DNA of 64,000 bases from Arthrobacter sp. ok362 (GTDB taxonomy: Bacteria > Actinomycetota > Actinomycetes > Actinomycetales > Micrococcaceae). This document shows, in pieces, positions 34,857-43,776 of the stretch. Position 1 is the first letter of the stretch. Each line of letters begins with the position of its first letter. The position numbers were made by a program, and so were the translations under genes. Under the pieces are notes generated by a model. It saw nothing but the letters and a program-made list of their open reading frames with translations. It had not been told where the DNA came from and did not search any database. Location: positions 156,008 through 220,007 of the forward strand of contig NZ_FNGC01000007.1 in the NCBI RefSeq assembly GCF_900102785.1, in the 5' to 3' direction.

Positions 34857-35832
34857 CATCAAGAACCCCGGGCTGGCCACCACGGTCCAGGACCAGGGAC
34901 GCACCGGCCACTACAACGTGGGCATCCCGCAGAGCGGTTCCATGGACCAATACTCGGCCGAACTCGGCAATGCCCTGGTGGGCAACACCGCCAAGGAAGC
35001 CGTCCTCGAATGCACGTACCTGGGCCCGGTGCTCACTACCCACCAGGATGCCGTCGTCGCCGTCACCGGGGCACCTGTGGACGTCAGGGTCAACGGCGAA
35101 ACCCGGCCCCAATGGACCCGGCTGCAGCTGAAGGCCGGCGACGAACTCAGCTTCGGGGTCATCCGGGGCGGCACGCGCTACTACATCGCGGTCCAGGGCG
35201 GCATCGATGTCCCCGAGGTGCTCGGCAGCCGGTCCACCTACAGCCTGGGCGCGATCGGCGGGTTCCAAGGCCGCAAGCTGGAGGCCGGTGACCAGGTTCC
35301 GGTGGGCGCCCCGCTCAACGCCGGAGCCCTGCCCGACGCCGATACAGTTCCGGACGAATTCCGTCCCGCCTTTGCCAAGGAACAGGCCGTCCGGATTGTC
35401 CTGGGCCTGTACGACCACCGGCTCACGGACGAGGGACTGGACGGCCTCCTCCACAGCGAGTGGAAGGTGACACCGGTGGCTGACCGGATGGGGCTGAGGT
35501 ACTCAGGTCCCGGAGTGCAGTGGAAGGAGCGGGAACAGCCATTCGGCGCCGGCTCTGATCCGTCCAACATCGTGGATGCCGGCTATGCCGTCGGCTCCAT
35601 CCAGATTCCCGGCGGCACCCAGCCGATCATCCTGCACCGCGACGCCGTCTCCGGCGGCGGCTACGCCATGGTGGGCACGGTCATCAGCGCCGACATGGAT
35701 CTGGTGGCCCGCGCCGCCCCCGGCACGTCCACCAGGTTCGTGGCAATCAGCCTGGACGAGGCCCTGGTGGCCCGCAAAGAACTCGCCGAGCTCAAGAGGA
35801 ACGCCCGGGCGGCCATCGGCGAGGGCAGCTGA
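34846..35832 (+). CDS. pxpC: 5-oxoprolinase subunit C / KipA-AHS2 family
   Basis: 328 residues from the ATG at 34846. The N-terminal NPGLATTVQDQGRTGHYNVGIPQSG and SMDQYSAELGNALVGN motifs, the mid GGTRYYIAVQGGIDVPEVLGSRSTYSLGAIGGFQGR block and the late GGTQPIILHRDAVSGGGYAMVGTV block are diagnostic of AHS2/PxpC. With subunit B it forms the active-site pair shared by 5-oxoprolinase, allophanate-type and urea-carboxylase enzymes. It is the last gene of the operon. Confidence 0.92.
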   Translation: MAFDIKNPGLATTVQDQGRTGHYNVGIPQSGSMDQYSAELGNALVGNTAKEAVLECTYLGPVLTTHQDAVVAVTGAPVDVRVNGETRPQWTRLQLKAGDELSFGVIRGGTRYYIAVQGGIDVPEVLGSRSTYSLGAIGGFQGRKLEAGDQVPVGAPLNAGALPDADTVPDEFRPAFAKEQAVRIVLGLYDHRLTDEGLDGLLHSEWKVTPVADRMGLRYSGPGVQWKEREQPFGAGSDPSNIVDAGYAVGSIQIPGGTQPIILHRDAVSGGGYAMVGTVISADMDLVARAAPGTSTRFVAISLDEALVARKELAELKRNARAAIGEGS

Positions 35833-36034
35833 GCAGCGGGCCGGCGGACCCGGCGGACTGTGGCGGATGGCCCCGAAACAGGAGCCTTGTGCTTCTGCGC
35901 TGACGGGTCCTTACTGGTCTGAGGAGACCTGGCCGCCCGCCACCAGGACGCGATATCCCAAGGATCCAGCTCCCGGTTCAACGGCTTGGGCGTCAGGTGC
36001 TCCAACCGTCGGACCTGGATCAAGGAGGACAGTC

Positions 36035-36319
36035 ATGTTCGCTCGCGTCAGCACCTACCAGCCCGGCCCGGACAGCACCGGGACACCCTCAGATGACACC
36101 GTCAAGCGGGTGCTTGAGCTGCCGGGATGCCTGGGCATCTACTACTTGCTTGGGAAGGACAACAAGTCACTGTCCATCACGCTGTGGGAGGACGCGGACG
36201 CCCTTGCCGGCAGCGAGCAGGCTGCCGGCAAGATCCGTTCCGAAACCAGCGCGGAACAGCACATGCAGATCCTAGGCGTCGAGGAATTCGAAGTGCTGAC
36301 CCGGCACCTCAAGGAGTAA
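36035..36319 (+). CDS. Small ABM-like (dimeric alpha-beta barrel) protein
   Basis: 94 residues. The pattern MFARVSTYQ, a middle GIYYLLGKDNKSLSITLWED strand pair and the LTRHLKE end fit the antibiotic-biosynthesis-monooxygenase-like dimeric alpha/beta barrel fold. Activity is unknown; many members are not monooxygenases. The start is secured by AAGGAGGACAGTC-ATG. A 202-bp gap separates it from pxpC, so it is probably transcribed independently. Confidence 0.75.
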   Translation: MFARVSTYQPGPDSTGTPSDDTVKRVLELPGCLGIYYLLGKDNKSLSITLWEDADALAGSEQAAGKIRSETSAEQHMQILGVEEFEVLTRHLKE

Positions 36320-36362
36320 GGCCAAGATGGAGTGAGGGCCAGGAGTCCAGGACGGCCAGGAA

Positions 36363-37577
36363 TCAGCCGTTGCCGGGCACGGCCGTCAGGGACGATCGGC
36401 GGAAGTCGGTGTGCCACACTCCAACGTCGTGACCGTCCCGGTCGGTGAGCACGTATTCAGGCCAGCGGTCGAACGCGGAGCAGGGATGGGATAGCCCGAA
36501 ATCCACTGTATCGGTGACATCCAGTCCGGTGACGCCGGTAAGGACTGCGTGATGGTCGTAGAGATTTCGCACTTCTGCGGCTGCGCCCTTCTTTTCGGCA
36601 CCGTCCGCCGTCCGGGCCGAGAGGAAGGTTGGCAGTCCGGCGTCGTAGGGAAGATCCCGTTTGCCGGCACCGACGACGGCCATCCCCGCTTCCGGGGTGG
36701 ACAGGACGACGGCGCGAACGGAAATCGCTGGAATGAGTCCCGGAACGGGGCTGACGGCGGCATACGTGCCGTGATCGTGGGTGACGTAGCAACCTGACCG
36801 GAGAATGATCCGTGTTCCAGGCACTTGGCCGCCGTCGGGAAGGAACTCAACCACGCGGTCCGGGAACGCGGATCCACCCATTGAATAAATGGGAGCGGCA
36901 GTCTCAAAGAACTTCGCCGCCTCCAGATACACGTCCCGCACCAGCCGGCAGTGTCGGTCAACCGCGGTGACCGTATCCGCCGCCCTGCTGTTGGGCACGA
37001 CACCTTCGTAACCGGCAACCCCTACCAGCCTCAGTCCCGACGTGTCCCGGACCAGCTCAGCCAACAGCAGACCCTCGTCCAGGCTGCGTACTCCAGTGCG
37101 GCCGCCGGGTGTGCCGACGTCGATCAGCACCTCAAGGGCGAGCCCTCCGCCGCCGTCGAAGACTTCCCCCGCCGCCCTGACCCCGGCTGCAGAATCAACG
37201 AAGCAACGGATCTCCCGTCCGGGATCTTCCTCCAGCCACGTGCGGACACGCGTTAGTCCGAACCTGTCGACGATCTCATTGGCCACGAGAACGTGGCCAT
37301 TTCCCCAAGCCAGCACGGAGGCCACTTGGTCCACGGTGGCGACGGTAACCCCAACTGCGCCGGCAGCCAACTGCCGCTCGATGATCGGCGCCGACATCGT
37401 TGTCTTTACATGCGGGGCGAGTTCCACGCCCCGCTCCCGGCACCACTCCGCCATGACCCGGATATTGTTTTCGAGGGCATCGCTGTCGAGCCGCAGCTGC
37501 GGATACGCCGGACCGTCGACGATCCTTGCCGCGAAGACTCCATCGGCCCCGCCCTGGCTCTCGCTCAGCTTGTTCAC
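36363..37577 (-). CDS. D-serine dehydratase / D-threonine aldolase-like PLP enzyme
   Basis: 404 residues from a GTG at 37577 with GGGGAG upstream; a GTG at 37634 is an alternative. The fold is alanine-racemase-like: the PLP lysine is in LAPHVKTTMSAPI, and EVLIDVGTPGGRTGV and YSMGGSAFPD follow. The C-terminal zinc-site pattern His-Pro-Cys (LSHPCSAFDRWPEYVLTD) matches DSD1-type enzymes, which remove water from D-serine or cleave D-threonine. A decayed copy of the central EVLIDVGT region lies at 38511-38600. Confidence 0.85.
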   Translation of the reverse strand: MNKLSESQGGADGVFAARIVDGPAYPQLRLDSDALENNIRVMAEWCRERGVELAPHVKTTMSAPIIERQLAAGAVGVTVATVDQVASVLAWGNGHVLVANEIVDRFGLTRVRTWLEEDPGREIRCFVDSAAGVRAAGEVFDGGGGLALEVLIDVGTPGGRTGVRSLDEGLLLAELVRDTSGLRLVGVAGYEGVVPNSRAADTVTAVDRHCRLVRDVYLEAAKFFETAAPIYSMGGSAFPDRVVEFLPDGGQVPGTRIILRSGCYVTHDHGTYAAVSPVPGLIPAISVRAVVLSTPEAGMAVVGAGKRDLPYDAGLPTFLSARTADGAEKKGAAAEVRNLYDHHAVLTGVTGLDVTDTVDFGLSHPCSAFDRWPEYVLTDRDGHDVGVWHTDFRRSSLTAVPGNG

Positions 37578-37699
37578 ACCACTCCCCGGTTCTTCGGTCC
37601 CAATAGGTTGCTTCGGCACTAGCTGCTTCGACACTCCGACAAATTTACTTGAGAGCCATGGGTCTGGCGGAATTGGCCAGTTGACACTGCACTGGTGAC

Positions 37700-38470
37700 A
37701 TGAGCTCTGCACCTTCAGACCTACTTCACTTCACCGAGCGCGGATCGGGTAGGCCCCTGCTGCTGGTGCACGGGTTGATGGTCACCGGCGAGACGTTCCA
37801 CCCATTGCTCGAGCGTCTCTCCGCCCGGCATCGCCTGATCATCCCGGATCTGCGCGGCCACGGGCGAAGCCGGGGACTTCCGCCGCCTTACACGGCCGCG
37901 ATGCTGGCAGCTGATCTGGCGCGCTTGCTCGACTATCTCGCCATCGACTCCACGGACGTTCTTGGTTACTCGCATGGTGGTGCCATCGCCCAACAACTGG
38001 CTCTGGACTATCCCGGGCGATGCGACCGCCTCGTGCTCGTTTGCACCTATGCCTTCAACATGGCCACATGGCGCGAGTGGGTTGAAGGCCTCCTCCTGCC
38101 GCCTGCGCTCCAGATCTTCGGGATGCGGCGGCTGTCAAAGCTGATAGTCGCGCAGGCCGCTCCACAGCTGGGCGCCGAACGTGCCGACTGGCTCGCCGGG
38201 CTCATGGCAGGCCAGGACGCCCGGGTGATGGCGTCCGCTTGGAAGGCTGCGATGGCGTTCGACAGCAGGCGCCGGCTGGCCGAGATCGACTGTCCGACGC
38301 TCGTCGTCGCCGCCGCCAACGACCAGGCGGTACCGATCCATCACGCGAAAATGCTCCACAATGGTATCCCCAGGTCGCGCCTTGTCATGATCGACGCGGC
38401 TGACCACGCGCTCATCTGGACGCATCCGGACGAGCTTGGGCGGGTGACCGAGGAATTCCTCGGCGGCTGA
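37700..38470 (+). CDS. Alpha/beta hydrolase
   Basis: 256 residues. Oxyanion strand LLLVHGLMVTGETF, nucleophile elbow LGYSHGGAIAQQ (Ser93), acid Asp in CPTLVVAAANDQAVP and His in DAADHALIWTHP complete a catalytic triad. Cofactor-free esterase, lactonase or related hydrolase; substrate unknown. It is divergent from the DSD-like gene and may be leaderless (no clear ribosome site before the ATG). Confidence 0.87.
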   Translation: MSSAPSDLLHFTERGSGRPLLLVHGLMVTGETFHPLLERLSARHRLIIPDLRGHGRSRGLPPPYTAAMLAADLARLLDYLAIDSTDVLGYSHGGAIAQQLALDYPGRCDRLVLVCTYAFNMATWREWVEGLLLPPALQIFGMRRLSKLIVAQAAPQLGAERADWLAGLMAGQDARVMASAWKAAMAFDSRRRLAEIDCPTLVVAAANDQAVPIHHAKMLHNGIPRSRLVMIDAADHALIWTHPDELGRVTEEFLGG

Positions 38471-38510
38471 GCAATTGGTGATCGTGGATGCGGGCCGCTC
38501 TCTAGGCGCG

Positions 38511-38600
38511 GTGTACTGCGCGGCCGGAAGTTCCGACGTCGATCAGCACCTCGAGGCGACCGCCCGCCGTCGAATACTTCCCCCGCCGCTTTGACCAGTA
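38511..38600 (-). pseudogene. Decayed partial copy of the DSD-like gene
   Basis: About 90 bp (CGACGTCGATCAGCACCTC and flanks, through TTCCCCCGCCGC) closely match 37087-37180 inside the D-serine dehydratase-like gene, in the same orientation. On the minus strand it encodes EVLIDVGTSGR-like residues with a stop and no surrounding reading frame. The alpha/beta hydrolase gene lies between the two copies. It is a remnant of a duplication or of a recombined second gene. Confidence 0.7.
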
Positions 38601-38742
38601 GTCGCCGGAATTACCGCCGATGAGAAAGTGCGAGCGCCTCAACCAAGGTGACACCGGTCCGCCGGCACGGACCAACTCCCGCCACGTGCGAGACGGCCGT
38701 CCGCCGGGCGTCATCACCCTCTGGATCCGCATCCGCGGCCGC

Positions 38743-39234
38743 TCATTGCCGCAGCCACCGCTCAAACGACGGATTGCAGAGGCACGCGGGAGAGCGCTTC
38801 TCGCGAACCAGACGGATCGCTTCCGCACTCGGCATCCCTTCGAGGATGAGCGCCCGCGCGACGACGAGCGCCGATCTGTTGAGGCCCGCCTGGCAATGCA
38901 CGAGGGTCGGCCCGTCCGCCCGGCAGACGTTGACCCAGTACGAGATGGCATCGACCTGCGCAAAACCTTGATCCTCACTGTCGTACATGGTTACAAGGAG
39001 CAGCGAGTTGATGGGATGCCCGACAATGTACGACTCCCACGGGTACAGCGAAACGAGATGTTTGACGAATTTGGGGAGGATCAGGCCGGCCTGGCAGCCG
39101 CCCAGCCAGAGATTCGCGACGATTTCACTGACGAACGGCACGTCGAACGGCAGCAGGCCGTGCTTGGAGATCCCACGCATGCGCTGGACAGTCGGATCGA
39201 ATTGAATCTCAATCCTGGTCGGGTCCACAGTCAT
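38743..39234 (-). CDS. Dual-specificity protein phosphatase family protein
   Basis: 163 residues. The signature HCQAGLNRS supplies Cys114 and Arg120 of the Cys-x5-Arg P-loop of protein tyrosine/dual-specificity phosphatases; the preceding VTMYDSEDQG loop offers the general-acid Asp. AAGGAG precedes the ATG. Cytoplasmic, substrate unknown. The open frame upstream on the same strand (to 39449) ends with an ATGA overlap but looks non-coding. Confidence 0.88.
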   Translation of the reverse strand: MTVDPTRIEIQFDPTVQRMRGISKHGLLPFDVPFVSEIVANLWLGGCQAGLILPKFVKHLVSLYPWESYIVGHPINSLLLVTMYDSEDQGFAQVDAISYWVNVCRADGPTLVHCQAGLNRSALVVARALILEGMPSAEAIRLVREKRSPACLCNPSFERWLRQ

Positions 39235-39651
39235 GTCCGCTCCTTCAGCAGAACCTGGATTAAATTCTCCGCCATTTCATCCCGCACCACAGCACGGTCG
39301 TCCCAGCCACCTCCCTCAGTGCCGTGGGCACGCCGGTGGTCCCGGAGAGGGGCTTCAGAGCTCGCGTGCGGCCGTGCGAGAGGCATCACGGTTGGACTGG
39401 GTTCCGGCCAGGGTTCGAAGCGTTCGGTGTCTTCGGCGCCGCGTCCCACCCTCAGGGCGTTTTTCCGCTAGCTATCTAGACCTGCGACACGCACACGGTC
39501 CGGTGCTGCGGGGCTTCCCGTAGCGCCGGACCGATCCCGCAACACCCCGCACCACCGCCAGTCGGTGGCCCCTTCGGCCATCAGCGCGGACCAGGACATG
39601 TACACCAACACGGGCATGAAAAGGACACTCAGCGGACGGTCCAACCGGGCG
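39235..39651. other. Gene-poor interval
   Basis: 417 bases between the phosphatase start and the aquaporin stop. No frame with a ribosome site and family similarity is visible. It must contain the phosphatase promoter. Short open frames on both strands are Pro/Arg/Ser-rich and look random. Confidence 0.4.
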
Positions 39652-40503
39652 CTACGGCTTCTCTTCCGCGGCGGCCTCGGTGAAGAGGCCTCCCTGCGCG
39701 GCGCCGGAACCCGACTTGCCGCCGCCCGCGCCGCGCAGGATGAAGGCGATGCCGACGGCGACCACGGCCCCGGCGAGCGGCCCGGCGACATACACCCAGT
39801 AGTCGTTGAAATTGCCGCTGGCGAGATCGGGCCCGAACGTACGTGCCGGATTCATCGACGTACCGGAGATAGGGCTGCCCCACAGGCCCGCCAAGGCAAT
39901 GTACGCGCCTACCCCAAAGGCCCCCAACAGCCCGACATTCTGGGCCCCGGAGGCCGTTCCCAGGATGACGCTGACCAGCACCAGCGTCAGCAGTGCTTCC
40001 ATCCAGAACGCGGCGCCTGCCGAATAACCAGCCGCCGGATAGTTTGACCCGTAGGTGGCGGAAACACCGATCACGCCCTGCAGCAGCAGGCAGGCCAGCG
40101 TCGCTCCGATGAGCTGGACAACGATGTAGCCCGGCACCCGGCGCCACGGAAAGTCACCGCGGAGGGCGAACGCTATGCTGACCGCAGGGTTCAGATGCGC
40201 GCCCGAGATCTTGCCCATGAACAGGATGATCCCCATCACCATCAGGCCCGGGGCCACCACGGCCGCCGTGCGGCTGATGACACCGGGGAACGCCTGGCTC
40301 ATCATCCCACCGCCGGCCGCGACAATGACGAGCAAAAATGTGCCGTACAACTCCGAGAACAAACGCCGCCATTCCTGGCGGGGATCATCAAAATCCTGGA
40401 TTCGCAATAGGATGTTCTGCTCGACAACTCCCAGTTCGCTGGCGAGATTGTGGTTCTGCGCCCGATTCTCACGCGCGCCTTTTTTGCCCTGATCTTCCGT
40501 CAT
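39652..40503 (-). CDS. Aquaporin / MIP family channel
   Basis: 283 residues with six membrane helices and both half-helix motifs: HLNPAVS (Asn105) and SMNPART (Asn218, with Arg221 of the selectivity region). The N-terminal 45 residues are charged and cytoplasmic, longer than usual; the C-terminal tail is Gly/Ser/Glu-rich. Water or small-solute (glycerol-type) permeation; the filter residues do not let me decide. Start chosen for GGAGG nine bases upstream. Confidence 0.9.
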   Translation of the reverse strand: MTEDQGKKGARENRAQNHNLASELGVVEQNILLRIQDFDDPRQEWRRLFSELYGTFLLVIVAAGGGMMSQAFPGVISRTAAVVAPGLMVMGIILFMGKISGAHLNPAVSIAFALRGDFPWRRVPGYIVVQLIGATLACLLLQGVIGVSATYGSNYPAAGYSAGAAFWMEALLTLVLVSVILGTASGAQNVGLLGAFGVGAYIALAGLWGSPISGTSMNPARTFGPDLASGNFNDYWVYVAGPLAGAVVAVGIAFILRGAGGGKSGSGAAQGGLFTEAAAEEKP

Positions 40504-40790
40504 GGCTTGTCGCCTCCGCGGTCCTGAAATGGTGCCTTGCCCAGAGCAGGCCGGCACCTAAGACCCCCAATGTACCGCTGCCCGGGACGGTTGTCAGCGC
40601 TGCGCGGGTGGCTCATTACTGGTTGGCGGCTGGCTGGTTCCTTCCGCCACCTGGGGCAGCTCAGGGCTGATCAGCATCTGCGGCGCCCGCGGTTCGGGGG
40701 AAGAGAAAGGCAGACAGCCGCGACGACTAGCAGGGTCTCGGCCTGCAAATTCGTGGGGACATCCGCGGGACAAAGTCCTAGCATTCAGCC

Positions 40791-41561
40791 ATGAGGCAAG
40801 AAACCTGGCAAAAGTATTCCGAGTGGCCCCTCGTCGGCGCGGCTTTTCTCTTTTTGGCGGCCTACTCCATCCTGGTCATCGTCGATCCGCCGGACCCCTA
40901 CGCCGCCGCTCTGACACTCCTAATAGGGTCAACGTGGCTTGCCTTCGGCGTCGACTACGTCGTGAAATTGCTCCTGGCGCCCCGCCGGGGCCGATGGTTC
41001 GTCCGCCACCCGCTGGACCTGCTTATGGTGGTGCTCCCGGTGGCGCGGCCATTGCGGCTCCTGCGTCCATTCACCTTGCGTCGAGTCATGGAGCGGGCCC
41101 CGGGCACTGCCATCCGGACCCGCGTCATGGCCTACGTCATTGTCTCCGCCATCCTTCTGGTCTACACCGTCGCGCTGAGCGTCCTCAGTTTCGAAAAGGG
41201 CGCTCCGAACGCGAACATCACCACCATGGGCGACTCATTGTGGTGGGCGGTGGTCACCCTTACAACGATCGGTTACGGGGACTATTACCCCGTTACCGTT
41301 CCCGGCCGGTGGGCTGCGACCGCGCTGATGGTCGGCGGGTTTGCAGTGCTGAGCATGGTCACGGCGGCAGTGTCCTCCTGGCTCGTTGAAAGCGTGACGG
41401 CCGCAACCCATGTCCGGAAGAAAGCGGACGAACCCATCGGCAGCGAGGAGCTTGCCCGCCTCACGACCCAGATCAATAGGCTCCATGAGCAGCTGGCACG
41501 GGGCCCTGGTGAATCCGACAATGGCCTGGCCGAAGGACAAGAACGCAAGGAACCACATTAA
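40791..41561 (+). CDS. Voltage-gated-like potassium channel
   Basis: 256 residues. Four N-terminal hydrophobic segments include an Arg-spaced helix (LPVARPLRLLRPFTLRRVME, about 82-101) that looks like an S4 voltage sensor, followed by S5, a pore loop with TIGYGD (159-164) and S6. A C-terminal coiled-coil-like cytoplasmic helix (LTTQINRLHEQLA) probably tetramerises. It differs from the smaller channel at 2914. Confidence 0.9.
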   Translation: MRQETWQKYSEWPLVGAAFLFLAAYSILVIVDPPDPYAAALTLLIGSTWLAFGVDYVVKLLLAPRRGRWFVRHPLDLLMVVLPVARPLRLLRPFTLRRVMERAPGTAIRTRVMAYVIVSAILLVYTVALSVLSFEKGAPNANITTMGDSLWWAVVTLTTIGYGDYYPVTVPGRWAATALMVGGFAVLSMVTAAVSSWLVESVTAATHVRKKADEPIGSEELARLTTQINRLHEQLARGPGESDNGLAEGQERKEPH

Positions 41562-41627
41562 AGGCAATAACGCTGTCTGTTCCTTAACTCCATGGCCGCA
41601 TCGGGCCGGAGCGGGTACAACTGATTC

Positions 41628-43289
41628 ATGACCACCTCCCCCTTGGTGCTCGGCCCCATGGTGCGGTACGTAGATGAGACGACGGCGAGTGTCTGGATGG
41701 AGACCCAATCCGCTGCCCGGGTTTCCATCCGTGCCGGCGGCAGGGACTGGGCCGCCCGTACGTTCGCAGTTCACGGTCACCACTACGCCTTGGTGGAGTT
41801 GGACGGACTGGAGCCCGGCACGGTCACGCCCTACGCCCTCGATGTCAACGGAACACAGGTCTGGCCCGATCCCTCGTCCGGCTTCCCGCCGTCCATGATC
41901 GCCACCCTGACCACCGGCAAGCCGCTGCGGATGGCCTATGGCTCCTGCAGAACCAGCGTCCCGCACGATGCGTCCGGCAACCGGACCCACGGCGTGGACT
42001 CACTGCGCGCCTATGCACTGAGGATGGCCTCCGGTGGAGACCTGCCGTGGCCGGACCTGGTGGCCTTCCTCGGAGACCAGGTGTACGCCGATTTGACCAG
42101 CGAGCAGATGCAGGAGTTCATCCGCGCCCGACGCGACATCGAGGCACCTCCCGGCGAAGAGCTCAAGGACTACGAGGAGTACGCGCACCTTTACTATCTG
42201 GCCTGGTCAGACCCTGCAAACAGGTGGCTGCTGTCCACCCTGCCCAGTGCCATGATCTTCGATGACCACGACATCCGCGACGACTGGAACACCTCACTGA
42301 CCTGGAAGAAGAACATGGAGGCGACCTCGTGGTGGCATCAGCGGATTGTCGCGGGGCTGGCCTCCTACTGGGTCTACCAGCACCTCGGGAACCTGTCACC
42401 GCAGGAGCGGGCGGAGGATGCTGTTTGGCAGCGGATCGTCCGGCACGCAGGCGAGGATGAGATCGATGTGGGCGCGGAGCTGGACAGCTTTGCGGAGCGG
42501 GCTGACCGGGACCCGAAATCCTACCGGTGGAGCTACTGCCGCGATTTCGGGGACACCCGGCTGATCGTGGTGGACTCCCGCGCAGCCCGGGACCTTACGC
42601 CGGACGACCGGGCACTGGTTGACTCTGCGGAAATGGCCTGGCTTGATGGCCGGATGCGTGGCGGCTTCCGCCACGTGCTCGTGGCGACGTCGCTGCCTTT
42701 CCTGTTGCCGATGGGCCTGCACTACGTCGAGTCGTGGAATGAGGCCGTCTCCGAAGGTGCGTGGGGGAAACGCGCCGCCCGGGCCGGCGAAAAGCTGCGC
42801 CAGGCGCTGGACCTTGAACACTGGGGCGCATTCCAAAACAGCTTCCGGGAAGTGGCGGCCATGGCGAGCGAGGTCGCCGATGGCAAACGCGGCCCTGCAC
42901 CGGAAACGATCACCTTCCTCTCGGGGGACGTCCACTACTCCTACGTTGCGGAGGTGGACCGCCCCTCGGGCAGCCGGATCGTGCAGGCAGTCTGCTCCCC
43001 CATCCGCAACCCGCTGCCCCGACTGATGAGGTCCTTCGCGGCCATCATGTCCTACGGCCTGGCCACGCCGGTAGGTGCCTTGGTCGCACGCTCGGCAAAG
43101 GTCCCGGACCCGCCGTTTCACTGGTCCGGCGTCAGGGGCCCGTGGTTCCAAAACAACCTGGCCTACCTGGAGGTGGTGCCGGAAGGGCTGAACCTATGGT
43201 GGCAGACGGGCGTGGTGGAGGACGGCGACCACGAGCATCCCGGGCTGGAACGTGTCGCTTCCCTCACATTGGCCCCGCGGGAGGCCTAG
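41628..43289 (+). CDS. Alkaline phosphatase D family (PhoD-like metallophosphatase)
   Basis: 553 residues. An N-terminal fibronectin-like domain (about 1-90) is followed by a metallophosphatase core: YGSCRTS, FLGDQVYAD, IFDDHDIRDDWN and the late FLSGDVHYSYVAEV motif. PhoD enzymes are Ca/Fe-dependent phosphodiesterases/monoesterases. No Tat signal (twin Arg) is visible, unlike secreted PhoD, so it is probably cytoplasmic or uses another route. It starts 66 bp after the K+ channel stop. Confidence 0.88.
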   Translation: MTTSPLVLGPMVRYVDETTASVWMETQSAARVSIRAGGRDWAARTFAVHGHHYALVELDGLEPGTVTPYALDVNGTQVWPDPSSGFPPSMIATLTTGKPLRMAYGSCRTSVPHDASGNRTHGVDSLRAYALRMASGGDLPWPDLVAFLGDQVYADLTSEQMQEFIRARRDIEAPPGEELKDYEEYAHLYYLAWSDPANRWLLSTLPSAMIFDDHDIRDDWNTSLTWKKNMEATSWWHQRIVAGLASYWVYQHLGNLSPQERAEDAVWQRIVRHAGEDEIDVGAELDSFAERADRDPKSYRWSYCRDFGDTRLIVVDSRAARDLTPDDRALVDSAEMAWLDGRMRGGFRHVLVATSLPFLLPMGLHYVESWNEAVSEGAWGKRAARAGEKLRQALDLEHWGAFQNSFREVAAMASEVADGKRGPAPETITFLSGDVHYSYVAEVDRPSGSRIVQAVCSPIRNPLPRLMRSFAAIMSYGLATPVGALVARSAKVPDPPFHWSGVRGPWFQNNLAYLEVVPEGLNLWWQTGVVEDGDHEHPGLERVASLTLAPREA

Positions 43290-43376
43290 GACCCCACAGG
43301 CGACCCCACCGGGGGCGGCATCTGCGTTAACGCTGCACGGATGGCGCCAATCCCCGAAGCAATCTCGCTGCCGGGC

Positions 43377-43679
43377 TTAGGGAGCGCCCACGTTCTCGAC
43401 TGCGACCGTTTCGATGATTCTGGTCGATGGCTCACCGACCAGCGCCGGCGCTGTCACACCGGTTTTCCACGTATCGTTCTGCAGCCGGCCCAGGAAGTCC
43501 ACAGCAGCCGCCTGCGTATCGAAATCCATCTCCAGCATCACATAGTCATGCTGGTCAAGCGGGCGCGAGATCCGGTATGACCGCACGCCCGACGCGGCGC
43601 GGTCCAGCGGATCACTGTCAAAAGCCTTCCGCCACATGGCAAAATCCCGGACCTGGTGTTCGATCTGCAGGGTAATCAC
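43377..43679 (-). CDS. Small dimeric alpha-beta barrel-like protein
   Basis: 100 residues from a GTG at 43679 with GGAG upstream. The pattern ITLQIEHQVRDFAMWRKAFDSD, GVRSYRISRPLDQHDYVMLEMDF and FLGRLQNDTWKTG resembles dimeric alpha/beta barrel (cyclase/ABM-like) proteins. Function unknown. It lies 97 bp downstream of nothing on its strand; the MFS gene at 43777 ends just upstream and may read through. Confidence 0.65.
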   Translation of the reverse strand: MITLQIEHQVRDFAMWRKAFDSDPLDRAASGVRSYRISRPLDQHDYVMLEMDFDTQAAAVDFLGRLQNDTWKTGVTAPALVGEPSTRIIETVAVENVGAP

Positions 43680-43776
43680 TGAGGCGCTCCTGTCGACGGT
43701 TCTACACGCCCAACTGTAGGCCCGGAAGGCCTCGCCAAGTAAGGCGCCCGGCCGAAGTGATATTCCGTGTGGCGTC

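Noticed and set aside
39231..39449. 72-codon minus-strand frame ending in an ATGA overlap with the phosphatase gene
   Set aside because: No ribosome site before its start and a Pro/Arg-rich, random-looking sequence; the overlap alone is weak evidence.
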